A stretch of DNA of 64,000 bases. It comes from Vibrio sp. 05-20-BW147. GTDB taxonomy: Bacteria > Pseudomonadota > Gammaproteobacteria > Enterobacterales > Vibrionaceae. The stretch spans positions 124,001-188,000 of the forward strand of contig NZ_SZTO01000005.1 in assembly GCF_013369385.1 (NCBI RefSeq). The letters are read 5' to 3'. A program made the position numbers and the translations under genes. The notes under the pieces were generated by a model that was given only the letters and a program-made list of their open reading frames with translations, was not told the DNA's origin and made no database searches. How positions within the stretch are numbered: position 1 is the stretch's first letter; each line of letters opens with the position of its first letter. Positions 36,036-46,166 of this stretch are shown in pieces.

Positions 36036-37799
36036 TTAGCTCAGCATCCCAAGTGCTTTGAGTTTGCGATAGATCGTATTCCGGCTGATGCCAAGCAGTC
36101 GTGATGTTTTACTGATGTTACCTTGTGTGGCCTGATAGGTGTTAACCAGTGACTCTTCGACGGTTGATCGAATGTTTTTGACGTGTTGTTCCTCAGTGGC
36201 CGTCAGTGCTGGGATTTGTCCAAGCTTATTGGCCAAATGAGGTGGAATATGGCCAAACGTCAGTAAGTGCTCCCCTTGTGCCATGAGAGCAGCGACTTTC
36301 AACATGCTGTCGAGCTCACGTAGGTTGCCCGGCCAATCATAGGCGAGTAAAAGAGTCATTAAGTGAGGGCAAAGTTGCTGCTCTGGTTCGCTGTAGCGAC
36401 GATGGATATGCTCAATTAAAGCTTGTTTGTCGCAGCGCTTGGCAAGGCGAGGCAGTTCGATGACCAATCCATTTAAACGGTAGTAAAGATCTTGGCGGAA
36501 CTGACCAGTCTGCACTAACTGATCCAAATCTTTGTGTGTGGCGGCAATGATCTGAGTGTCTACTTGTACGCTTTGATTCGAACCGATCGGCAGTACGGTG
36601 TTGTCTTGCAGCACATGCAGTAATCGGCTCTGTGCTTCTAATGGCAAATCAGCAATTTCATCGAGAAAAAGAATGCCTTTGTCTGCTTGGCGAATTTTAC
36701 CTTGGTAGCCTTTGCTATTTGCCCCCGTAAACGCCCCTGCGGCGTAGCCAAACAGTTCGGATTCAATTAGGTCTTTGGGTAACGCCCCGCAATTAACGGC
36801 AACTAACGGTCCTTGCTTTCTTTGGCTATTTTTGTGCAGTGCTTTGACAAATTCGTTTTTACCCACCCCCGTTTCGCCAAGGATCAGTAAGCGAATGTCT
36901 TTATCGATGACCCGATTGGCTTGTTGCCAACAGTGTTCTACTTGGCTATCTCCGAAGTGCAGATCGTTTGATGGGCTAATGGTGCGGCTGCGGCGCTGTT
37001 GGCGTATGAGGGTTTTTGTTTCAAAGACCAAAGTGGGTGTGGTTTTGTTTTGGTTTAAAATGGCCTCCAGCGAGCGTCCGATGACAATCTCCTGTGCCAG
37101 CAACTGTCCTGCCACTTGGTTGTGAGCCAAAATTTGTCCCGATTCGTCGGCAATCAAGATGCCCTGCCAGCCACTGTTGAGCAGAGATTTCTCACAAGCA
37201 AGATCCACTCGAAAATGACCATCTGGGATCTGATTGAGTAACTGATTTTCAACCAGTTGTACCATGTTTTGTACCAATACTTGGGTAGAGAAATCGTGCT
37301 GTTGCTGTTCGCTGGTAATATCCAAGATGCCAATGAGCGTACCCGTATGATCAAACAGTGGGCTGGCTGAGCAACTAATAAAACGGTGATGTTGGATAAA
37401 GTGTTCATCTCCAATCACGCTTACCGGTTTTGCCTCAACCAAAGCGGTGCCAATGGCGTTGGTGCCTTTCAATCGCTCTTGCCAACAAGCGCCGGAGCTC
37501 AGAGCGATCTCGGTGAGTTTTTCACGAAACTTGGGTTGTCCCCAACTGCCGATGATCACGCCTTGGTTGTCGGTTAGAATCAAACGGCTATCAGTGTGAG
37601 CAAACAGTTGGTTAAACAGAGGCAGAGCAAGCTGTGTTACCGCCTCAATGAGGCCATGGTGCTGTTGCTGGCGATCTTTTAGCATTGCAGGGGTCAGCCG
37701 AACATCCTCAGGGCGACGACGCTGTTTTAAACCGGCTTGTTCACTTCTGTCCCACGAGCTGTTCAGCCAGTTGGGCTTGCTAACATGTTGAAGTTGCAT
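36036..37799 (-). CDS. AcoR-type sigma-54-dependent transcriptional activator
   Basis: 587 residues. N-terminal GAF-type sensor (ERLKGTNAIGTALVEAKPVSVIGDEHF is the typical AcoR stretch; about residues 100-130), then AAA+ domain with Walker A GETGVGKN, the sigma-54 contact motif GAFTGA, Walker B GILFLDEIADLP, and a C-terminal Fis-type helix-turn-helix (GNISKTSRLLGISRNTIYRK). These activators respond to acetoin, ethanol or other alcohols and aldehydes. It is divergent from an aldehyde dehydrogenase with a -24/-12 promoter. ATG 37799 is preferred to GTG 37817. Confidence 0.9.
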   Translation of the reverse strand: MQLQHVSKPNWLNSSWDRSEQAGLKQRRRPEDVRLTPAMLKDRQQQHHGLIEAVTQLALPLFNQLFAHTDSRLILTDNQGVIIGSWGQPKFREKLTEIALSSGACWQERLKGTNAIGTALVEAKPVSVIGDEHFIQHHRFISCSASPLFDHTGTLIGILDITSEQQQHDFSTQVLVQNMVQLVENQLLNQIPDGHFRVDLACEKSLLNSGWQGILIADESGQILAHNQVAGQLLAQEIVIGRSLEAILNQNKTTPTLVFETKTLIRQQRRSRTISPSNDLHFGDSQVEHCWQQANRVIDKDIRLLILGETGVGKNEFVKALHKNSQRKQGPLVAVNCGALPKDLIESELFGYAAGAFTGANSKGYQGKIRQADKGILFLDEIADLPLEAQSRLLHVLQDNTVLPIGSNQSVQVDTQIIAATHKDLDQLVQTGQFRQDLYYRLNGLVIELPRLAKRCDKQALIEHIHRRYSEPEQQLCPHLMTLLLAYDWPGNLRELDSMLKVAALMAQGEHLLTFGHIPPHLANKLGQIPALTATEEQHVKNIRSTVEESLVNTYQATQGNISKTSRLLGISRNTIYRKLKALGMLS

Positions 37800-37801
37800 A
37801 C

Positions 37802-37842
37802 TGTTCCATTCTGCCACAGTTTGGGTGTACCAATTTGGAACA
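37802..37842. promoter_or_regulatory. TGTTCCA/TGGAACA inverted repeat, candidate activator site
   Basis: TGTTCCA at 37802-37808 and its exact complement TGGAACA at 37836-37842 lie next to the activator start and 110-150 bp upstream of the -24/-12 promoter, a common distance for enhancer sites of sigma-54 activators. Confidence 0.5.
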
Positions 37843-37951
37843 GTTGAACAGCGCGTATCACGCCACTCGTTATTCCATTCTCGACAAACCCAAGTTGTTA
37901 TCGTTTGGTAATCATAGTTTTACATTTAATTAACAACAAGCGTTGTGTTTC

Positions 37952-37966
37952 TGGCCTGTGACTTGC
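37952..37966 (+). promoter_or_regulatory. Sigma-54 (-24/-12) promoter of the aldehyde dehydrogenase gene
   Basis: TGGCCTGTGACTTGC: GG and GC elements exactly 10 bp apart inside TGG-N-TTGC context, matching the sigma-54 consensus except for CCT in place of CAC. Transcription would begin near 37978, 60 bp before the start codon. Confidence 0.8.
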
Positions 37967-38037
37967 GTTATGGCTTAGGTAAAGCAGTGCGAATCGACAC
38001 TGTGTTTTAAACCAAACGAGAAACAAAAGGACGAGTT

Positions 38038-39558
38038 ATGATTTATGCACAACCAGGTAGTGACAACGCTGTCGTGAATTTCAAAAGCCACTATGACAAC
38101 TACATTGGCGGGGAATGGGTGAAACCGGTGAGCGGTGAATATTTCGATAATATTTCGCCGGTTAACGGCCAGGCTTATTGTAAAGTGGCTCGCTCAAGCG
38201 CGGCGGACATTAACTTGGCCTTGGATGCGGCGCACAGCGTTCGTTATCAATGGGCGAAAACCAGCGTGACGGAGCGTGCCAATATCTTGCTGAAAATCGC
38301 CGATCGCATTGAAGCGCATCTCGAAGAGTTGGCGGTGGCGGAAACGTGGGAAAACGGCAAACCTGTACGTGAAACGCTGGCGGCAGATTTACCGCTGGTG
38401 GTCGATCACTTCCGCTATTTCGCCGGGTGTATTCGTGCGCAAGAAGGCAGCGCTGCGGAGCTGGATGCCAATACCGCGAGCTACCACTTCCCAGAGCCGA
38501 TTGGCGTGGTTGGGCAGATCATCCCTTGGAACTTCCCTATGCTGATGGCGGCATGGAAACTGGCACCCGCGTTAGCGGCAGGCTGCTGCGTGGTTCTTAA
38601 ACCAGCAGAACAAACACCGACCTCAATTCTGGTGCTGATGGAAAAGATTGGTGATCTCATTCCCGCTGGCGTGGTCAACGTGGTCAACGGCTTTGGCGCA
38701 GAAGCAGGCCAAGCACTAGCCACCAGCAATCGCATTGCCAAACTGGCGTTTACCGGCTCAACCGAAGTGGGTAATCACATACTTAAATGTGCCGCGGAAA
38801 GCTTGATTCCATCAACGGTGGAACTCGGCGGTAAGTCGCCCAACATCTACTTCCCTGATGTGTTTGATTATGAAGATGCTTATCTGGACAAATGCATTGA
38901 GGGCACTCTACTTGCCTTCTTTAACCAAGGCGAAGTGTGTACTTGCCCTTCACGCGTGCTGGTCCATGAGTCGATTTACGATCAGTTCATTGCCAAAGTG
39001 GCAGAGCGTGCCAAGAGCATCAAACAGGGCAACCCGCTTGATACCGACACTCAAGTGGGTGCCCAAGCGTCGCAAGAGCAGTTTGATAAGATATTGAGCT
39101 ACTTGGAAATCGGTCGCCAAGAAGGGGCAAAAGTGGTGTTTGGTGGTGAGATTGCCAAGCAAGAAAACGATCTAGCGACCGGTTACTACATCCAGCCGAC
39201 TTTGCTGCAAGGTCACAACAAAATGCGTGTGTTCCAAGAAGAGATTTTTGGCCCGGTGATCGCGGTGACAACCTTTAAAGACGAAGCCGAAGCGCTGGCC
39301 ATTGCCAACGACACTGAATATGGCTTAGGCGCTGGTGTGTGGACTCGCGATCAAAACCTAGCCTATCGCATGGGACGTAACATTGAAGCGGGCCGAATTT
39401 GGATCAACTGCTACCACGCATATCCTGCACACGCCGCATTTGGTGGTTACAAAAAATCGGGCATTGGTCGTGAAACTCACAAGATGATGCTAAATCACTA
39501 CCAAAATACCAAAAACTTGCTGATTAGCTACGATGTGAATCCGTTAGGTTTCTTCTAA
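38038..39558 (+). CDS. NAD(P)-dependent aldehyde dehydrogenase (AldB/ExaC type)
   Basis: 506 residues, the usual length. It oxidises aldehydes, probably acetaldehyde, to acids. [21 protein letters not shown]-like [18 protein letters not shown] (general base Glu) and [12 protein letters not shown] with the catalytic Cys are all present. AAAAGGACGAGTT gives the ribosome site. The -24/-12 promoter and divergent AcoR-type activator imply induction by an alcohol, aldehyde or acetoin. Confidence 0.92.
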   Translation: MIYAQPGSDNAVVNFKSHYDNYIGGEWVKPVSGEYFDNISPVNGQAYCKVARSSAADINLALDAAHSVRYQWAKTSVTERANILLKIADRIEAHLEELAVAETWENGKPVRETLAADLPLVVDHFRYFAGCIRAQEGSAAELDANTASYHFPEPIGVVGQIIPWNFPMLMAAWKLAPALAAGCCVVLKPAEQTPTSILVLMEKIGDLIPAGVVNVVNGFGAEAGQALATSNRIAKLAFTGSTEVGNHILKCAAESLIPSTVELGGKSPNIYFPDVFDYEDAYLDKCIEGTLLAFFNQGEVCTCPSRVLVHESIYDQFIAKVAERAKSIKQGNPLDTDTQVGAQASQEQFDKILSYLEIGRQEGAKVVFGGEIAKQENDLATGYYIQPTLLQGHNKMRVFQEEIFGPVIAVTTFKDEAEALAIANDTEYGLGAGVWTRDQNLAYRMGRNIEAGRIWINCYHAYPAHAAFGGYKKSGIGRETHKMMLNHYQNTKNLLISYDVNPLGFF

Positions 39559-39581
39559 GCGAACTGGCATTATATACGACC

Positions 39582-39611
39582 AAGAAGCCCCTGACGAATG
39601 GGGCTTCTTTC
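39582..39611 (+). terminator. Terminator after the aldehyde dehydrogenase gene
   Basis: AAGAAGCCCC/GGGGCTTCTT stem with an 8-nt loop and Ts. Confidence 0.85.
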
Positions 39612-39692
39612 TTATTGTGGTCGTTTACACCAGATAAAAAATCAGCCAAAGCGAAGGGCAATGGCTGATGAAATGGGTTGTGAGTGTTGACG

Positions 39693-41006
39693 TTATTCCT
39701 CGTGGCTTGGATGGTTCTCCACTTCCACACGAGTAACCAGCAGTTGGTCAACTTTGTAGTTATCAATGTCCACCACCTCGAACTTGTAACCAGAGTAGAT
39801 GATGGCATCCGTTCGGCGTGGGATCTTTCTTAGCATGTACATCATAAAACCAGCAATGGTTTCGTAGTTCTGCGGGTGTGGGAACTCATCAATGTTCAAC
39901 GCACGCATCACATCGGTGATTGGCGTCACGCCATCCACTAACCAAGAGTGAGCATCTCGCGCAACAATTTGCTCTTCCCCTTCCGCCAATACCCAAGTGC
40001 CCATGACGGCACTTTGCAAATCGTTAAAAGTGACAATGCCCAACACCAGTGCGTATTCGTTCATTATCACGGCAAAGTCAGCGCGGGTATTTTTAAAGTA
40101 ATCCAACGCCTCAGAGAGGCTCAAAGTGTCAGGAATAATCGGACAACTCTGCACCATGCTGCTGTCTTTGACGTTTAATGTGTGCCCGTTAATCAAACGA
40201 GTAAGCAGTTCTTTGGAATCGATGTACCCTTTGATGGCATCGAGTTGACCATCACACACCAGAAACTTGTGGTGAGGATCTTCGGCGATTTTCTTTCTCA
40301 GCGTATCTTCATCGTCTTCAAGCGACAGGAAGGTCAGGCTTTCGCGTGGCGTCATGGCAGAAGTGACGGGGACTGATTGCATTTCAAACACGCTTTCCAT
40401 CATTTTTTGTTCGCCACGATCGAGCACGCCCGCTTCAGCGCCCGCATCCATCACTGCATAAATATCGTCAGAGGTAATGTCGTCGTTACGCTCAGCAGGA
40501 ATGCTCAGCAGTTGGAAAATCAGGTTGGCTAAGCCGTTAAAGACAAAAATAAATGGCTTGAGAATCGTGATACAGACCAACATCGGGCCGACCAAGCTCA
40601 TGGCGATTTTTTCTGGTACCGCCATGGCGATGCGTTTGGGCATTAAGTCGGCAAACAAAATAAACATGCTGGTGACCAAAAAGAAGGAGAGGAAGAAACT
40701 CACCTGTGCCAACCAAGCCGCAGGGACGATACCGTCAAGAGCGGCTCGGATGTGAGGGGTAAACGCAGATTCACCGACGATACCGCCCATGATGGCAACA
40801 GCGTTGAGGCCAATTTGCACCACAGTAAAGAAGTTACCCGGATTGGCTTGCAGTTCAAGCACATTGGTGGCGCGCACATCGCCTTCGTCAGAAAGCTGCT
40901 TTAAGCGAATTTTTCTGGCGGCGGCAAGTGCAATTTCCGACATAGAAAAAAAGCAGCTGGTTAAGATCAAGGCAAAGATGATGGAGAGATTCTCAAATAG
41001 GCTCAT
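39693..41006 (-). CDS. paeA: CNNM/CBS-domain membrane protein, YtfL/PaeA orthologue
   Basis: 437 residues (E. coli YtfL about 447). N-terminal CNNM (DUF21) domain with four hydrophobic segments and FFSMSEIALAAARKIRLK, then tandem CBS domains (SAMTPRESLTFL ... DFAVIMNEYALVLGIVTFNDLQ) and a CorC/HlyC C-terminal domain (ETIAGFMMYMLRKIPRRTD ... GYKFEVVDIDNYKVDQLLV). It aligns by eye with E. coli YtfL along its length; that protein was renamed PaeA for a role in cadaverine/putrescine export or tolerance. ATG 41006 is chosen because family proteins start MSLFENL-like; a frame to 41084 is open but atypical. Confidence 0.85.
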   Translation of the reverse strand: MSLFENLSIIFALILTSCFFSMSEIALAAARKIRLKQLSDEGDVRATNVLELQANPGNFFTVVQIGLNAVAIMGGIVGESAFTPHIRAALDGIVPAAWLAQVSFFLSFFLVTSMFILFADLMPKRIAMAVPEKIAMSLVGPMLVCITILKPFIFVFNGLANLIFQLLSIPAERNDDITSDDIYAVMDAGAEAGVLDRGEQKMMESVFEMQSVPVTSAMTPRESLTFLSLEDDEDTLRKKIAEDPHHKFLVCDGQLDAIKGYIDSKELLTRLINGHTLNVKDSSMVQSCPIIPDTLSLSEALDYFKNTRADFAVIMNEYALVLGIVTFNDLQSAVMGTWVLAEGEEQIVARDAHSWLVDGVTPITDVMRALNIDEFPHPQNYETIAGFMMYMLRKIPRRTDAIIYSGYKFEVVDIDNYKVDQLLVTRVEVENHPSHEE

Positions 41007-41504
41007 GGCGAGTTTCCAAGTTTTCTTCAGGGTTACCACACCGAATGAATGGGAGAGAAAGGGCGTGGTCTGTCTGCTAAACAAATGAGAGGTTCGGACG
41101 GGATACTCAGCAAGCGAGATACTGGCTGTTTCTGCTTATTGGTTCGAGTTCGCCTCGGCCTTGGTATTCTATACCTAAGCCGAGAAGAGATGAAGCTGCT
41201 CACACATTTCTCATGGTGATTTTTGTGCGCTAAAATAACATAAATTATTGAATTTCATGACATTTATAAATCCACTGAATTATTGACTGAGCCTCTCATA
41301 TTGAATCTTTTCAGTATGGCATTTTGGAACTGCACTCTCATTCCGCTCAATCTTCATTTTTAAATTGCTTGTCTCATAAATGATAATTAAATCCTAACCT
41401 ACTTATTAATAACGATATTTCTTAGATTTTCAGAGAAATGTTGTGGGTTAGTGTTGCCTAAATTTGGGCTCAATCTATTCAAATAATAATGAGATAAGCC
41501 AATC
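41007..41504. other. Intergenic region between paeA and the M66 protease gene
   Basis: 498 bp. The paeA side contains a strong hairpin at 41154-41184. The protease side (41220-41500) is very AT-rich and carries the promoter of that gene, for which no specific boxes could be assigned. No open frame with a ribosome site. Confidence 0.5.
41154..41184 (-). promoter_or_regulatory. Long hairpin in the paeA leader
   Basis: Read on the minus strand, 13 of 14 positions pair (one G-U) around a 3-nt AGA loop: CTCGGC/GCCGAG at the base and GGTAT/ATACC at the tip. No T run follows, so it is not a plain terminator. It lies about 150 bp upstream of the paeA start. Confidence 0.5.
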
Positions 41505-44500
41505 ATGAAGAAAAAACCACTGACACTTCTCATAGCGGGGCTATTGGGAAGCACTGCTGTGTGGGCGCAACCAGAGTTGACGCTGGTACAGATCGGAGAG
41601 AAAACCGTCGAGCGTCTGGAATCGATCAAAGCGATGGCTGAACGCGGCGAAGGCGTGTTTGAACGCAATGGCGAACGTTGGATCAATTACCGGGGTTTTG
41701 AGTACCGTCTTAGCTACAAAAATGATCTTAAGTTCCCATTTTTGCCCTACCAAGGCGGCGATGACACACCGTATCGTAATGTGATCGATTTTGTCGATCA
41801 AAGCTGGGAATTCATGATGTACGACGGTGGTTTTTACCTGATGAGCCTTGAATTCGGTGTTTACGAATCGGATGAGCAAGGCTGTTTTGTTGAATACATA
41901 CCTGCGGCACACGGATCGAAGCGTGCAGATGGCAGTTACGTTTGGGAGCGTGATGTTATTTACCGAACAGAAACCAACGATTGTGGTGCTTTGGTGAAGC
42001 CTGCCATCCATTCTGTCACGGTATCGAGTGTCTCGGATGTGGGCGTATCGTTTGATTGGTTAGGTCAAAACGAGTCGGACACGACGCAGCTGACCTTGAC
42101 CAATGTGAGTGACGGCAAGGATGTTCGCCATTATGACGCCGTCTCGGCGGGTTTTTTCATCGGTGGGCTCCAGCCTGAAACACAATATGAGATGGCGCTG
42201 CGTTCTTGCAATCCAGTGGATTGCGCCGAGCCACAGGTGGTGCGTTTCACCACTCAAGCCTCTCGCGTTGGCTTTGCCGATGAGATCCCAACGCCTAACC
42301 ATTTGCAAGGCAGTTTAGAAGGCGGTTTGGGCATCACGCAAACGCACACTTCGGTCGCGCCAAATGGCAATGAGCTGACAGGGCAAGGCCATTTGGATGT
42401 GATCATGAACCGCGAAGCGATGCTGCTTTTCACGCCATCGCAAGGCGAAGAGATCAACCAAGTGCGTGCAGAAGTGCTCCTTGATGGCGAGGTGATTCAC
42501 AGCAGCTTGATGTTGCCGCCAAGCGCTCTGGCTGCGTCGGATCAGCCTGACAATGGACGCATGAAAGTGGTGTTTTCTCATCATGCTTGGTCGCTGCCAC
42601 TGCAATGGAACTGGATGAAGCCGGGTCTATCGCTGCGCTTGACCGACAACTTAGGCCGTGAAGGGGTATTGAGCCAAGGGGAGATCCAATTTGGTGGCGC
42701 GCCAGAGTTGGTGATCCAAAACATCGACATGGGCATGCTTATCGAGCCGCGCAATCGCAATACCATGATCCAAAACTTACCGACGCTTGCAGCGGATTAC
42801 TTCCAGAAGATCCCTGCCTCCAAGTTGGTGATGGCCGATTACACGCCAGCGCATTTTCCGATTGTGACGATGCCAAACGGCGTGGTGTACACCGATAAAA
42901 GTGCCAGCACTGGTGGTTGGCACAGTGGCGATATGCGCGAAGCGATTGGTAAAGCCATGGTCTCAACGGGCATCAACAATGCCAACGTCGGCATTTTAAC
43001 CAGCGCAGGTTACTCACAGCAGTACAACCGACGCTTCAATCACATTACTGCCCATACCAACGTTGGGGTTTACACCAAAAAAGACACTGATTTACCGCAA
43101 GTGATTGTGCATGGGGGCAGTGGCGGTGGTGGTATTGTCACGCTAGAAGCCACCACGGGTAATGAATGGTCACATGAACTTGGCCACAACTATGGATTGG
43201 GGCATTGGCCGTATATGGCGTCGATTCACGATATGGAATCGGGCTGGGGCTGGGATGCTTTCCATCAACGCTTTATCGGCAACCTACATTGGACAGGCGA
43301 TGTGTACACCCAACAACAAGGGGACGACATCGTACCGCCATTCAAAGATGCGTTCCGATTTATGCGTGATGCGCAAAATGGTGGTGAAAATGAAAGAGTG
43401 GGTACGATTAGCCGCTTTACCCTTGAGCACCCTGCACAGTCACGCAAAGCGCAGCGTTGGATGAACAACGGTTTTAATCTTGATAGCAGCAGCCCGAGCG
43501 GTTATGTGCAGTGGGATCAAGCCGCGCAGCGCTATCAAACGGTCGAGACCGACACACCTAAACCACAACAAACGGGTGTAGCAGTAATGACGCTATTGGG
43601 TATTTATGACCCATATAACGAAAAGCCAAGCCAAATTTATCCGCTGGTTTACTCCAATTACGGCAATGTGTTTGAACTGCCGCAAGGCGTTCAAGGAGAG
43701 TTCCAGCCAGAGGGTTGGCAGCCTGTGGCAGATTTAACCCCAGCGGAGCTTGAGAGTGATAGTTGGCAAACCTTGCGCATGGATGGTGAGCAGCAACGTG
43801 TGTGTAAGTTCACCTTCCAAGCGGCAAACGGCGACAGTGCTGTCTTTGTTGGCGGTGTGGATCAGAGCATCGATCGTTGTTCATCTGGCCGTGATCTCCA
43901 ATGGCACATTAATTCCAACATGACATCGGCGCAAGGTGACTATGAGTTGCTCTCCAAGTACGGTCGTGGTGCGGTCACGTACACGCCTACACCAGAGGTG
44001 GGGGAAGTGACGCTCTGTATACTCAATAAGTCAGGCACCGATCACGATGGTGCGGGTTTTGTGGTGGGTAACAACTGTGAGCAAATCTCAGGCGTGATGC
44101 ATAAGCATGGCAAGACCTGGCGCTACGCGCTACGTGGTGATGAAGTACTGCGCCCTAGCTACAAAACTCAAGGTCAGTGCCAGTTAGATGTCGAGTTTGC
44201 TAATGGTGCCAGTGAGCGAGTGGTACTGAATGCCTCTCGTCATAGCGTTAATGACAGCAACAAATTCCACGTTAACTTAGCGATGGATAATGGTGTGCCA
44301 ACGCAGGTCCGCTTAAGTTGTTCAGACAGAAATGGCGAGACCGAGCTAACGCGCTTCACCCCTGAGCAAAATCCACCAATTGCGGATCTCAAAGGGCCGA
44401 TCATTATTGGTCAGGAATATGGCTACAGCCAAGTGGTCGACATGACCCCAACGTTTGCGCAAAACGACACGCTCCTAAACGAAGACTTCGCGACCATTAC

Positions 44501-45242
44501 TCAGTTTGATGCGTTTGTTGCTGAGCATTATGGCCGTGGATTGCTCAACAATGGCGTAACTCACGCTGAACGTCGAGCAGGCGCGCTGTATGTGTTCGCG
44601 AATCCAGAAACGGGCAGTCGCGACTATTTTGTCATGCGCACCGTGGAGGCTCAGGCTTTCCCGACCAATCAAACCAGCAATGGCGATTGGAAATACCTAG
44701 GCTCTGCAGATGACTACGTGAACTTCACCTTCAACCCGATTGCCTTCGATCGTGCAGAAGGTCTCCGCATCGAAGAGCGCGTGAAAGGTTATTTTGCTGC
44801 CTCCCGTCTATTGAGTTGGGAAGAGCGCCACAGCACCGCGTGGGGGAGTACGGAAAACGCCGTTTTTGTTGGGCAAATCGAGGGTGAAAATCACTACTTC
44901 ATCCAGAAACGCCCTGGCGAAGGAGAGGCATTCCCAACCAACGCTGCATCAAACCAAGATTGGTATTTCTTGGGCAGTGACAGCACCATTCAGGCTTATC
45001 TGGATGAACTCAATCGTGATTTGGCGAGTTTTGAACGCGCTCTGTTGGAATGGTACCAACAAGATGCGATGGGCGTTTGGGGTAGTGATGGTCAGCGAGG
45101 CAAAGTGAATGATATTTATCAATACGCTTTCCGTGGCGGCTACCATTACTACCGTCTAAAAACCACCAGTTACGGTTACTTCCCTTGGCCGACGGACAAC
45201 AACTCAAGCAACCATCAGTGGGCCTATTTAGGCCAGTTCTAA
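41505..45242 (+). CDS. Secreted M66 metalloprotease, TagA/StcE-like, with C-terminal repeats
   Basis: 1245 residues. Signal peptide about 1-21 (ending VWA); no lipobox, unlike lipoprotein TagA. A fibronectin-III-like domain lies about 165-245. The M66 catalytic domain contains HELGHNYGLGH (HExxHxxGxxH, about 556-566), the zinc site of StcE/TagA mucinases, which cut mucin-type O-glycosylated proteins. The C-terminal third has three related modules (about 990-1067, 1080-1159, 1160-1245), the first two closing with AFPTN..SN.DW..LGS and the last with a similar end, probably adhesion or substrate-binding units. It may provide glycopeptides whose core-1 glycans the GH112 pathway uses (inference). 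Confidence 0.88.
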   Translation: MKKKPLTLLIAGLLGSTAVWAQPELTLVQIGEKTVERLESIKAMAERGEGVFERNGERWINYRGFEYRLSYKNDLKFPFLPYQGGDDTPYRNVIDFVDQSWEFMMYDGGFYLMSLEFGVYESDEQGCFVEYIPAAHGSKRADGSYVWERDVIYRTETNDCGALVKPAIHSVTVSSVSDVGVSFDWLGQNESDTTQLTLTNVSDGKDVRHYDAVSAGFFIGGLQPETQYEMALRSCNPVDCAEPQVVRFTTQASRVGFADEIPTPNHLQGSLEGGLGITQTHTSVAPNGNELTGQGHLDVIMNREAMLLFTPSQGEEINQVRAEVLLDGEVIHSSLMLPPSALAASDQPDNGRMKVVFSHHAWSLPLQWNWMKPGLSLRLTDNLGREGVLSQGEIQFGGAPELVIQNIDMGMLIEPRNRNTMIQNLPTLAADYFQKIPASKLVMADYTPAHFPIVTMPNGVVYTDKSASTGGWHSGDMREAIGKAMVSTGINNANVGILTSAGYSQQYNRRFNHITAHTNVGVYTKKDTDLPQVIVHGGSGGGGIVTLEATTGNEWSHELGHNYGLGHWPYMASIHDMESGWGWDAFHQRFIGNLHWTGDVYTQQQGDDIVPPFKDAFRFMRDAQNGGENERVGTISRFTLEHPAQSRKAQRWMNNGFNLDSSSPSGYVQWDQAAQRYQTVETDTPKPQQTGVAVMTLLGIYDPYNEKPSQIYPLVYSNYGNVFELPQGVQGEFQPEGWQPVADLTPAELESDSWQTLRMDGEQQRVCKFTFQAANGDSAVFVGGVDQSIDRCSSGRDLQWHINSNMTSAQGDYELLSKYGRGAVTYTPTPEVGEVTLCILNKSGTDHDGAGFVVGNNCEQISGVMHKHGKTWRYALRGDEVLRPSYKTQGQCQLDVEFANGASERVVLNASRHSVNDSNKFHVNLAMDNGVPTQVRLSCSDRNGETELTRFTPEQNPPIADLKGPIIIGQEYGYSQVVDMTPTFAQNDTLLNEDFATITQFDAFVAEHYGRGLLNNGVTHAERRAGALYVFANPETGSRDYFVMRTVEAQAFPTNQTSNGDWKYLGSADDYVNFTFNPIAFDRAEGLRIEERVKGYFAASRLLSWEERHSTAWGSTENAVFVGQIEGENHYFIQKRPGEGEAFPTNAASNQDWYFLGSDSTIQAYLDELNRDLASFERALLEWYQQDAMGVWGSDGQRGKVNDIYQYAFRGGYHYYRLKTTSYGYFPWPTDNNSSNHQWAYLGQF

Positions 45243-45264
45243 TGATGAGTTAGTGGTGCCAATC

Positions 45265-45295
45265 AAGCCAGTCTCGATGACTGGCTTTCTTTTTC
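45265..45295 (+). terminator. Terminator after the M66 protease gene
   Basis: AAGCCAGTC/GACTGGCTT stem with a 5-nt loop followed by TTCTTTTT. Confidence 0.87.
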
Positions 45296-45458
45296 TCGTT
45301 TTTCTCGTTTTCAAGTTTTTGAGCCATTTTTCGCTTCGATGATGTGTGTTCAATGCCGTTGGTGAAAGCATTTGGCGTTAACCTGAGGTTTACAACGGCG
45401 GGAGAAACCACTATCTTACGCCGCGTTATTTTTATTCAACGGATAATTCAAGGACCCC

Positions 45459-45965
45459 ATGGCTGTTTTAGAAATTTTAACCGCACCCGATCCACGACTA
45501 CGCGTTCAATCTAAAGAAGTAACGGATGTTGCTGCAGTGCAAACTCTGATCGACGATCTGCTTGAGACGCTTTACGAAACGGATAATGGTGTGGGCTTAG
45601 CGGCGCCGCAAGTTGGCCGAGAAGAAGCCATTGTGGTGATTGACTTGTCAGAAAATCGCGATGAGCCACTAGTGCTGGTGAACCCAAAAGTGGTCAGCGG
45701 CAGCAATAAAGAGATGGGTCAAGAAGGTTGCCTATCGGTACCAGACTACTACGCCGATGTTGAGCGTTACACTTCGGTGGTCGTGGAAGCGCTCGATCGT
45801 GATGGTAAACCATTGCGAATCGAAACCAGCGAGTTTTTGGCGATTGTGATGCAACACGAGATTGACCATCTTTCTGGTAATCTCTTCATCGATTATTTGT
45901 CGCCACTGAAGCAGCAAATGGCGATGAAAAAAGTGAAAAAACACAACAAGCTTCGTGCTCGCTAA
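45459..45965 (+). CDS. def: Peptide deformylase
   Basis: 168 residues. The three deformylase motifs are present: GVGLAAPQVG (motif 1, about 46-55), EGCLSVP (motif 2, metal-binding Cys), and QHEIDHLSG (motif 3, HExxH). It removes the formyl group from new proteins. Not next to fmt or rsmB, so probably a second copy beside the chromosome 1 gene (inference). Ribosome site AAGGA. Confidence 0.94.
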   Translation: MAVLEILTAPDPRLRVQSKEVTDVAAVQTLIDDLLETLYETDNGVGLAAPQVGREEAIVVIDLSENRDEPLVLVNPKVVSGSNKEMGQEGCLSVPDYYADVERYTSVVVEALDRDGKPLRIETSEFLAIVMQHEIDHLSGNLFIDYLSPLKQQMAMKKVKKHNKLRAR

Positions 45966-45979
45966 TTGAACAGTAAAAA

Positions 45980-46003
45980 GGCCGAGTTCAATTGAACTCG
46001 GCC
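45980..46003 (+). terminator. Palindromic hairpin after def
   Basis: GCCGAGTTC/GAACTCGGC with AATT at the centre, preceded by AAAAAG but followed by only two Ts; likely an RNA 3' end stabiliser or weak terminator. Confidence 0.5.
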
Positions 46004-46166
46004 TATTCCAGACGCGCAAGCGAAAGCGCCGTAAATGTGCATCGCATTGGGTATAAAGACGTTTTATCGGTTTTCTTTCTCGATGTAAACGCCCTAAGAT
46101 TAAAGTTCAAAAAAAATTCATATTATTTGGAGTAGAATCTCGGTTTGTTAGGGAAATTCTGAATTT

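Noticed and set aside
41085-41200. Manganese (yybP-ykoY) riboswitch before paeA
   Set aside because: Only one long hairpin is seen; the conserved bases of that riboswitch were not found.
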